This document shows positions 8,306 through 14,930 of a stretch of 64,000 nt of DNA, piece by piece. The notes beneath the pieces were generated by a model that was not told the DNA's origin, ran no database searches, and saw nothing but the letters and a program-made list of their open reading frames with translations. A program made the translations under genes and the position numbers. Source of the stretch: Parerythrobacter aestuarii (GTDB lineage Bacteria; Pseudomonadota; Alphaproteobacteria; Sphingomonadales; Sphingomonadaceae); NCBI RefSeq assembly GCF_030140925.1, contig NZ_JARBWD010000001.1, positions 1,798,001-1,862,000 on the forward strand, given 5' to 3'. The number at the start of each line of letters is the position of its first letter. Within the stretch, counting starts at the first letter, position 1.

Positions 8306-8361
8306 GTCAGGTATAATTGACTATATGTCGCGATTCGCTGACCATGTCAACATTACCTGAC
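8306..8361. promoter_or_regulatory. paired GTCA-N8-TGAC palindromic boxes, candidate operator
   Basis: GTCAGGTATAATTGAC (8306-8321) and GTCAACATTACCTGAC (8346-8361) are both GTCA-N8-TGAC dyads; the reverse complement of the first matches the second at 13 of 16 positions. Centres are 40 bases apart. Additional half-site pairs TGAC-N5-GTCA (8297-8309) and TGAC-CAT-GTCA (8339-8349) overlap them. The XRE regulator at 7134-7328 is the likely binder (inference). Confidence 0.6.
8322..8350 (-). promoter_or_regulatory. sigma-70-type promoter of the membrane protein/XRE operon
   Basis: On the minus strand a perfect -35 hexamer TTGACA (8345-8350) is followed after 17 bases by CATATA (8322-8327). Both elements touch GTCA/TGAC boxes: one box covers the -35, the other lies just downstream of the -10 over the expected start of transcription, the usual geometry for repression. 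Confidence 0.65.
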
Positions 8362-8442
8362 TTTTAGTAATACCTACCCGACATCCACGATTGCTGGCGC
8401 CGTGCCAATGGCTCTGCTAATCCCGGGCCGGAGGAGAGCACC

Positions 8443-10542
8443 ATGACCACTATCCATCAACGCACCTGCCACATTTGCGAAGCCAATTGCGGCGTGCTGG
8501 TAGAGATGGACGGGCGCAAGGTTGTCTCCATCAAGGGCAATCCCGATCATGTATTGAGCCGGGGGCATATCTGCCCGAAAGCTACGGCAATCGCCGATTT
8601 ACAAGATGATCCGGATCGCCTGCGCCGTCCGGTCAAGCGCACCGCCGATGGCTGGCAGGAGCTCGACTGGGACACCGCCTTTCGCGAAATCGCGCAGAGG
8701 GCTGTGGCCCTGCAGGGCGAGGGCGCCCGCGCAGCCTTCTACCGCGGCAATCCCGGCGCGCATGATTATGCCCTGTCGACCCAATCGGGATATCTTCAGC
8801 GCGCGGTTGGCGCACGCGGCACTTTTTCCGCCTCTACGCTCGACCAGATCCCGCATCACTATGCACAGTACCAGCTTTACGGCCATGTCAGCCTGGCTGC
8901 AGTGCCCGATATCGATCGTTCGCAGCTGATCGTTATCGTCGGCGGCAATCCGATGGCGTCGAACGGGAGCCTGTGGACCGTCCCCGACTTCCGCAACCGG
9001 GTGAAGGAAATGCAGGCGCGCGGTGGCAAGCTGGTGGTGATCGACCCCCGCAAGACCGAAACCGCCCGCGTTGCCGACGAATGGCATCCGGTCATTCCCG
9101 GCACGGACACGGCACTTCTTATCGGTATCCTGCAATGCGTACTGGCCGATGGTGATGCGCTGCGACCGGGCCTGGCAGAACTGGTCGACAATAGCTGGAC
9201 GGATGTGAAACCGGCAGTCGATGCTTTCGACCTAGAGCAACTTGCGGTGCACTGCGGCATCGATGCAGATACAATCCGCAATCTGGCGGCAGAGCTATCC
9301 AGCGGCCGGCCTGCAGTCCTCTATGGCCGCATGGGTGTCTCGGTGTGCGAGTTCGGCGCGCTCAACCAGTGGCTGATACAACTGGTCAACCTCGCCACCG
9401 GCAATCTCGACCGCGAAGGCGGGGCGATGTTCCCGCAGCCGCTGCTTGACCTGGTCGGCATGGTCGGCCGCGGGGGAATCAAGACCGTCGAGACTGCACG
9501 TGGCACCTTGCCCTCCGTCATGAGCGAGATCCCTACCATCGCTTTCGCCGACGAGCTGCTGCGCGAGGATGACCAGCGCATCCGCACGCTGTTCGTGATC
9601 GCCGGCAACCCGGTGCTGTCAGCCCCCGATGGCGAGCGGACCGAGCAGGCGCTGCAAGGCCTCGACCTGATGGTGAGCATGGACATGCACATCACCGAGA
9701 CGAGCCGCCACGCGCATTACATCCTGCCGCCGTGCGGCCCGCTCGAGAAGGATCACTACACCTTCTTCTTCGGCCCGCTCGCGGTGCGCAATTTCGGGGC
9801 CTATTCGCCGCAGACCATCCCGATGGAGGAAGGTGCCAAGGCCGACTGGGAGATTGCGAGCGAACTGGCACAGGCGATCCTGGCCGAGAAGGGCAAGCCT
9901 GCGCCCAATTTCGAGACCCCGCGCGAACGGCTCGATGCGATGCTCAAGGCTTCGCCGGCGGGCATGTCTCTGGCGGAAGTCGAGGCGCAGCCCAATGGCG
10001 TCGACCTGGGGCCGCTCAAACCGTGCCTCAAGGACCGGCTGATGACCGAAAGCCGCAAGATCGAAGTCCTGTCCGATGCGCTGCAAGAAGATCTGCGGCG
10101 CTTTGCCGAGAGCATGGCAGCGAAGCCCGATGGCGCGCTGAGCCTGATCGGACGTCGCCATGTCCGCTCCAACAACAGCTGGTTGCACAATGCCCAGCGG
10201 CTGGTGAAGGGGCCGGATCGCTGCACCCTGATGATCCATCCTGCAGATGCTGCCGAACGCGGGCTGGAGGACGGCGATCTCGCCAGCGTTGCCAGCAGGG
10301 TTGGGCAGGTCGAAGTCGCTGTGGAAGTGACCGAGGACATCATGCCCGGCGTGGTCAGCATTCCGCACGGCTGGGGGCACCACCGCGAAGGCGTGAGCTG
10401 GAAGACCGCTGCTGCCCACGCCGGGGTATCGCTGAACGACCTGACCGATCCGGAACGGTACGACAGGTTGACCGGCAATGCGGTACTGAACGGGACGCCC
10501 GTAACAGTGGCGAAGGCAGCCGAGGTGGTTGCGGCAGAATAA
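8443..10542 (+). CDS. molybdopterin-dependent oxidoreductase, 4Fe-4S containing, orphan
   Basis: 699 residues of the DMSO reductase/formate dehydrogenase superfamily. N-terminal [4Fe-4S] site Cys9-x2-Cys12-x3-Cys16-x27-Cys44 (in TCHICEANCG and HICPKA), then molybdopterin domains with VVGGNPMAS, VVIDPRKTETA and FVIAGNPVLS, and a C-terminal molydopterin-dinucleotide binding domain (about 560-690, with IPHGWGHHREG). No signal peptide, so cytosolic. Start ATG follows GGAGGAGAGC. No electron-transfer partner subunit or cofactor gene is adjacent, so the substrate cannot be assigned. Divergent from the membrane protein/XRE operon. Confidence 0.88.
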   Translation: MTTIHQRTCHICEANCGVLVEMDGRKVVSIKGNPDHVLSRGHICPKATAIADLQDDPDRLRRPVKRTADGWQELDWDTAFREIAQRAVALQGEGARAAFYRGNPGAHDYALSTQSGYLQRAVGARGTFSASTLDQIPHHYAQYQLYGHVSLAAVPDIDRSQLIVIVGGNPMASNGSLWTVPDFRNRVKEMQARGGKLVVIDPRKTETARVADEWHPVIPGTDTALLIGILQCVLADGDALRPGLAELVDNSWTDVKPAVDAFDLEQLAVHCGIDADTIRNLAAELSSGRPAVLYGRMGVSVCEFGALNQWLIQLVNLATGNLDREGGAMFPQPLLDLVGMVGRGGIKTVETARGTLPSVMSEIPTIAFADELLREDDQRIRTLFVIAGNPVLSAPDGERTEQALQGLDLMVSMDMHITETSRHAHYILPPCGPLEKDHYTFFFGPLAVRNFGAYSPQTIPMEEGAKADWEIASELAQAILAEKGKPAPNFETPRERLDAMLKASPAGMSLAEVEAQPNGVDLGPLKPCLKDRLMTESRKIEVLSDALQEDLRRFAESMAAKPDGALSLIGRRHVRSNNSWLHNAQRLVKGPDRCTLMIHPADAAERGLEDGDLASVASRVGQVEVAVEVTEDIMPGVVSIPHGWGHHREGVSWKTAAAHAGVSLNDLTDPERYDRLTGNAVLNGTPVTVAKAAEVVAAE

Positions 10543-10557
10543 AAGGTCCGGGGAGGC

Positions 10558-11628
10558 CTAGTTCTCGCTGTACTCAATCAACTGGCTCGGCAAGTCGGCG
10601 GTCGAGGGGTTGAGCCGCTCCACTTCATACCCCTTCTTCGCCAACAGACGCTGGACGGCGTCGGGGCCTTCGAAATGCCCGCCGCCAACTGCAATCAGCA
10701 CCGTCCCGGGTCGATCCATGCGATCGATGATCCAGTCGGTCCATTGCCTGTTCCGGTCGATGAGCAACACTTTGTAGAGCGCCTTGGAAAACGGGTCGGC
10801 CATCCATGACTGGAAGCTCTGCGGATCCTCGATGCCCAGCGCCCAAAGGTGTTCGAGCCGCCAATTGTAGCCGGTCATATCCGGCTCGAACCCGGCCAGG
10901 TCGACCCCGTCCCAATTGCTGAGGGCACCATCAAGTGTAGCGAGCGCCAGTTCTTCATCGAGCCCGATCACTGATTGCAAAACCGCCGCCGGATCCTCGA
11001 TCGCGTAGATGGGTTTGCCCGCCGCGCGGAATTCACGCTCGAGCACGGTTTCGACACCATATTCGCCCTCGGAACCACGCAACGCGCTGGTCGCGACGCT
11101 TATGAACATTAGCGACATGCTTGGAGGCATGTAGTCGAACGATCTGAAATCAAGCGCCGTGAGCTGGGCCAGCCTGCGCCACTTTGCCCGGTTGTCTTCG
11201 CTCAGGCGCGCGGAAATCGGGCTCCTGTCGGTCGATGCCGAAAAGATCGTTTCAAGCATGGTCGCATAGGCTTCGTCCTCGCTCGATTCGCTGCTCCGGG
11301 ACTCGAAAACAATCTCGTCCGACTTCCCGATCACCTCTTCCAGCAGCGGACTGCGCCAGCGAAATCCCTCGGGCAGGGCGTGAACCGTCCCGAAGAAATA
11401 CAGCGTCGTATCGCCATCGGCGAGCCGCCAGATCGCAGGGTCCGGGTCATAATCCTGGATGACAGGATTGGCCGCCTTGTAGGACGGCCTGCCGCCGGAC
11501 TCGGCGATTTCCGTAGGGGCACCGTTCTCTTCAGCGGTAGGTTGGGCCAGTGTCTCCCAGGCCGAAGCCGGCTGGAAGGGAAGAATGAGAAGCGCGGCAA
11601 GAGCGAGCGACCGGAGAAAATCAAGCAT
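10558..11628 (-). CDS. TraB/GumN family periplasmic protein, third copy
   Basis: 356 residues from ATG 11628 (a TTG two codons upstream is possible). Signal peptide ends near ASAWE; an extra 40-residue low-complexity stretch precedes the TraB domain. GxxH motifs GTVH (80-83) and GGGH (315-318) and the conserved Glu109 are kept. Longer than the two copies at 5268-7066 and more divergent (DRNRQW instead of SRNxNW). Convergent with the molybdopterin oxidoreductase (15 bases apart) and divergent from glyQ. Confidence 0.85.
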   Translation of the reverse strand: MLDFLRSLALAALLILPFQPASAWETLAQPTAEENGAPTEIAESGGRPSYKAANPVIQDYDPDPAIWRLADGDTTLYFFGTVHALPEGFRWRSPLLEEVIGKSDEIVFESRSSESSEDEAYATMLETIFSASTDRSPISARLSEDNRAKWRRLAQLTALDFRSFDYMPPSMSLMFISVATSALRGSEGEYGVETVLEREFRAAGKPIYAIEDPAAVLQSVIGLDEELALATLDGALSNWDGVDLAGFEPDMTGYNWRLEHLWALGIEDPQSFQSWMADPFSKALYKVLLIDRNRQWTDWIIDRMDRPGTVLIAVGGGHFEGPDAVQRLLAKKGYEVERLNPSTADLPSQLIEYSEN

Positions 11629-11740
11629 TCGCAATTGGTAGCGCGGGGCAACAGCAGATCAAGCCCGGATCGCACTGCCCGGTGACTTTGCTGCATTGCG
11701 GCATTGACGGTTTTTGAGCGCTACGCCATGGCCTCCCGCC

Positions 11741-12640
11741 ATGGACCGCAATCCGCAAAAGTCTTTCCAGGACATGATCCTGGCGCTCCACGATTTCTGG
11801 AGCGCGCACGGCTGCCTGATCCTCCAGCCCTATGACATGCGCATGGGGGCGGGGACGTTTCACACCGCCACGACCCTGCGCGCGCTTGGCCCGGAGCCGT
11901 GGAACGCCGCCTTCGTGCAGCCTTGTCGCCGCCCCACCGACGGCCGCTATGGCGAAAACCCGAACCGCCTGCAGCACTATTACCAGTACCAGGTGATCCT
12001 GAAGCCAAGCCCGCCCGATATCCAGGACCTCTATCTCGCAAGCCTGCGCGTGATCGGCATCGATCCGCTCAAGCACGATATCCGCTTTGTCGAGGACGAC
12101 TGGGAGAGCCCGACGCTCGGCGCATGGGGCCTTGGCTGGGAAGTCTGGTGTGACGGGATGGAAGTGACCCAGTTCACCTATTTCCAGCAGATGGGCGGCT
12201 TCGACTGCAAGCCGGTTGCGGGCGAGCTGACCTACGGGCTCGAGCGCCTCGCGATGTATATCCAGGGTGTCGACAACGTCTACGATCTCGACTTCAACGG
12301 CCACGGCGTGACCTATGGCGACGTTTTTCTCGAAAACGAGAAGCAGATGTCGAAGTGGAACTTCGAGGTTGCCGAGACCGGCGCGCTGTTCGACCTGTTC
12401 AACAAAGCCGAGGCCGAATGCAAGAACTGTCTTGCCAATGAGGTGCCTATTGCGGCTTATGAGCAGGCAGTCGAGGCCAGCCACATCTTCAATCTCCTGC
12501 AAGCCCGCGGTGTGATCAGCGTACAGGAACGTGCCAGCTACATGGGCCGGGTGCGTGATCTGGCGCGTGGTTCGTGTGAGGCACACATGGAGAAAGAGGC
12601 CGACGGCTGGGCGGAAAAGTATCCGGAGTGGTCGAAATGA
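11741..12640 (+). CDS. glyQ: glycine--tRNA ligase, alpha subunit
   Basis: 299 residues, standard for the alpha chain of the alpha2-beta2 bacterial GlyRS, which activates glycine with ATP. Conserved opening [20 protein letters not shown], class II motif 2 region ([16 protein letters not shown]), [15 protein letters not shown] and the [20 protein letters not shown] segment are all present. Start placed at ATG 11741; upstream TTG 11714 would add nine residues lacking family similarity. No obvious Shine-Dalgarno sequence. Followed after an unusual palindromic spacer by glyS. Confidence 0.96.
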   Translation: MDRNPQKSFQDMILALHDFWSAHGCLILQPYDMRMGAGTFHTATTLRALGPEPWNAAFVQPCRRPTDGRYGENPNRLQHYYQYQVILKPSPPDIQDLYLASLRVIGIDPLKHDIRFVEDDWESPTLGAWGLGWEVWCDGMEVTQFTYFQQMGGFDCKPVAGELTYGLERLAMYIQGVDNVYDLDFNGHGVTYGDVFLENEKQMSKWNFEVAETGALFDLFNKAEAECKNCLANEVPIAAYEQAVEASHIFNLLQARGVISVQERASYMGRVRDLARGSCEAHMEKEADGWAEKYPEWSK

Positions 12641-12658
12641 GCGCGCTGTCCGCAAACT

Positions 12659-12788
12659 CCCTCTCCCCGCGGGAGAGGGAAGGGGCCCGTTGCGCCAGCA
12701 ACGGGAAGGGTGAGGGTGTCTCGCTTTTGCCTATGACCCTCACCCTTCCGGCGCTGCGCGCCTCCCTCCCTCTCCCGGTAGGAGAGGG
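12659..12788. repeat. multi-palindromic intergenic repeat, family 1 (copy A), carrying the glyS RBS
   Basis: Five nested or adjacent dyads fill the glyQ-glyS gap: CCCTCTCCC/GGGAGAGGG (12659-12679), CCCGTTGC/GCAACGGG (12686-12705), GGGTGAGGGT/ACCCTCACCC (12708-12717 with 12736-12745), GGCGC/GCGCC (12750-12762) and CCCTCTCC/GGAGAGGG (12768-12788). The last arm forms the AGGAG Shine-Dalgarno of glyS, so the site can be sequestered in a stem. Related to the element at 25317-25431. Confidence 0.8.
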
Positions 12789-12791
12789 TTT

Positions 12792-14855
12792 ATGAGCGGC
12801 TTTCTCCTCGAACTTCGCTGCGAGGAAATCCCCGCGCGTATGCAAGCTGGCGCGCGTGCTGAGCTGGAGAAGCTCTTCCGCCGCGAACTGGAAGCGGCCG
12901 GGGTTTCGCCGGGTGATCTCACCGTCTGGTCCACTCCGCGCCGCCTTGCGCTGATCGCGCGTGGTTTGCCGCAAGCCACCGAAGCTGTGCGCGAGGAAGC
13001 CAAGGGGCCGCCGGTTGGCGCTCCCGATCAGGCTATCGACGGCTTCTGCCGCAAGAACGGCGTGACCCGCGAACAGCTGGAAACGCGCGACGTGAAAGGC
13101 CGGGCGACCTATTTCGCGGTGATCGAGGAGCCCGGCAAAGCGGTGAACGACCTGCTCGCCGAGGCGATCCCTACCATTGTCCGTGATTTCAGCTGGCCCA
13201 AGAGCCAGCGCTGGGGTGCTGCATCTATCAGCACCGAAAGCACGCGCTGGGTCCGCCCGCTCTCAGGCATTGTCGCATTGTTCGATGGCGAAGTGGTCGA
13301 GTGTAGCGTCGGCGATATCGACAGCGGCAATCAGACGCGTGGCCACCGTTTCCACTCGGAAGGCGACATCGCCATCGACGGCGCGGATGACTACGCTGAC
13401 AAGCTCCGCGCGGCACATGTCATTGTCGATCACGAAGAACGGCAGGACGCCATTCGCGACGGCGCCAAGAAGGCCGCCACCGATGCCGGACTGGTGCTGG
13501 TTGAGGATGAAGGCCTGGTCATCGAGAACGCCGGCCTGACCGAATGGCCGGTGCCGCTGCTCGGGCGCTTCGACGAGAGCTATCTCGACGTCCCGCCAGA
13601 GGTCATCCAGCTCACCGCGCGGGTGAACCAGAAGTACTTCGTCTGCGAAGACGCACAGGGCAAACTCGCCAACGCCTTCATCTGCACCGCCAATATCGAT
13701 GCAGTCGATCCGGCGGTTGTGGTCGATGGCAACCGCAAGGTCCTCGCCGCGCGCCTCAGCGATGCGCGGTTCTTCTGGGAACTGGACCAGAAAACGCCGC
13801 TGGCCGAGCATGCGAAGAAGCTGGAGCGGATTACCTTCCACGAGAAGCTGGGCAGCGTTGCTCAACGGCAGGAAAGATTCTCGCAGCTTGCGAACGATTT
13901 CCAAGGTGAGATGCAGGATAGCGTTTCAGCTGCACGAGAAGCTGCAAAGATCCTAAAGGCTGACCTTGTAACGGAAATGGTAGGCGAATTCCCTGAACTC
14001 CAAGGCTTGATGGGTGGCTACTACGCCGAAAAGGAAGGGCTAGGCGAGCATATATCGGCAGCACTGAGGGATCACTACAAGCCTGCGGGGCCGTCCGATT
14101 CACTTCCTGAGAATCCGGTAGCGACAATTGCCGCCCTTTCCGACAAAGTCGACGCTCTGGTCGGCTTCTTTGGTGCTGATCTGAAACCAACAGGATCCAA
14201 GGATCCCTTCGCGCTTCGTCGGGCGGCTCTTGGAATTATTAGACTCGTAACCGAGAATGGCTTGCGTCTACGTCTAAAAAGCTTGTTCGAAGCGGCGGGC
14301 CAACTCTACCTAAATCAGAGCATCTACATTGATCTCGATTCCGATGAGCTGCTGACCTTTATTGCCGACCGCCTCAAGGTTCAGCAACGCGAGGCAGGTA
14401 TCCGTCACGACCTGATCGATGCAGTCTTCGCTCTCGGCGGAGAGGACGATCTCGTCCGCCTTCTCGCCCGCGTCCATGCGCTCCAGTCCTTCATGGAAAC
14501 CGAAGACGGCACCAATCTCCTCGCCGGCTACAAGCGCGCGGCCAATATCCTCAAGAAGGAGGAATGGGACGCCGATGACAACAAAACGCTGTCCTACACG
14601 CCCGAACCTGCGGAAAGGGCACTGATGGACGCGCTTGCTGCTTCAGAACCCAAGGCCGTACAGGCTGTCGCTGCGGAAGACTTCGCGGCAGCTATGTCGG
14701 CGCTAGCATCGTTGCGCGCACCGATCGACCGCTTCTTTGAAGACGTGATTGTGAACGCTGAAGAAAAGGAAGTCCGCGCGGCGCGGCTCGACCTGCTAGC
14801 GCGGTTCCGCGATGCGGTGCACCGCGTGGCGGACTTCTCGAAAATCGAGGGATGA
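12792..14855 (+). CDS. glyS: glycine--tRNA ligase, beta subunit
   Basis: 687 residues, usual size of the tRNA-binding beta chain that pairs with GlyQ. Family features: opening FLLELRCEEIPARM, VNQKYFVCED, ANIDA, the DARFFWELD segment, the conserved LVGFFGADLKPTGSKDPFALRR stretch (cited in part: KPTGSKDPFALRR) and a C-terminal anticodon-binding-like region. The frame is intact. Roughly 13862-14395 is AT-richer with codons such as AGA, CTA and GTA that are rare in the flanks, suggesting an exchanged segment. The Shine-Dalgarno AGGAG lies in a repeat arm. Confidence 0.96.
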   Translation: MSGFLLELRCEEIPARMQAGARAELEKLFRRELEAAGVSPGDLTVWSTPRRLALIARGLPQATEAVREEAKGPPVGAPDQAIDGFCRKNGVTREQLETRDVKGRATYFAVIEEPGKAVNDLLAEAIPTIVRDFSWPKSQRWGAASISTESTRWVRPLSGIVALFDGEVVECSVGDIDSGNQTRGHRFHSEGDIAIDGADDYADKLRAAHVIVDHEERQDAIRDGAKKAATDAGLVLVEDEGLVIENAGLTEWPVPLLGRFDESYLDVPPEVIQLTARVNQKYFVCEDAQGKLANAFICTANIDAVDPAVVVDGNRKVLAARLSDARFFWELDQKTPLAEHAKKLERITFHEKLGSVAQRQERFSQLANDFQGEMQDSVSAAREAAKILKADLVTEMVGEFPELQGLMGGYYAEKEGLGEHISAALRDHYKPAGPSDSLPENPVATIAALSDKVDALVGFFGADLKPTGSKDPFALRRAALGIIRLVTENGLRLRLKSLFEAAGQLYLNQSIYIDLDSDELLTFIADRLKVQQREAGIRHDLIDAVFALGGEDDLVRLLARVHALQSFMETEDGTNLLAGYKRAANILKKEEWDADDNKTLSYTPEPAERALMDALAASEPKAVQAVAAEDFAAAMSALASLRAPIDRFFEDVIVNAEEKEVRAARLDLLARFRDAVHRVADFSKIEG

Positions 14856-14930
14856 ATTTTTGCCCCATGGACTGTGTAACATGCGGTCCATGTCTCGAAC
14901 AAACGGGCCTCCCAACAAAGAGGGACTAGA

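Noticed and set aside
13862-14395. Frameshift or degraded segment in glyS
   Set aside because: Reading frame and conserved KPTGSKDPFALRR motif are intact; only composition differs.
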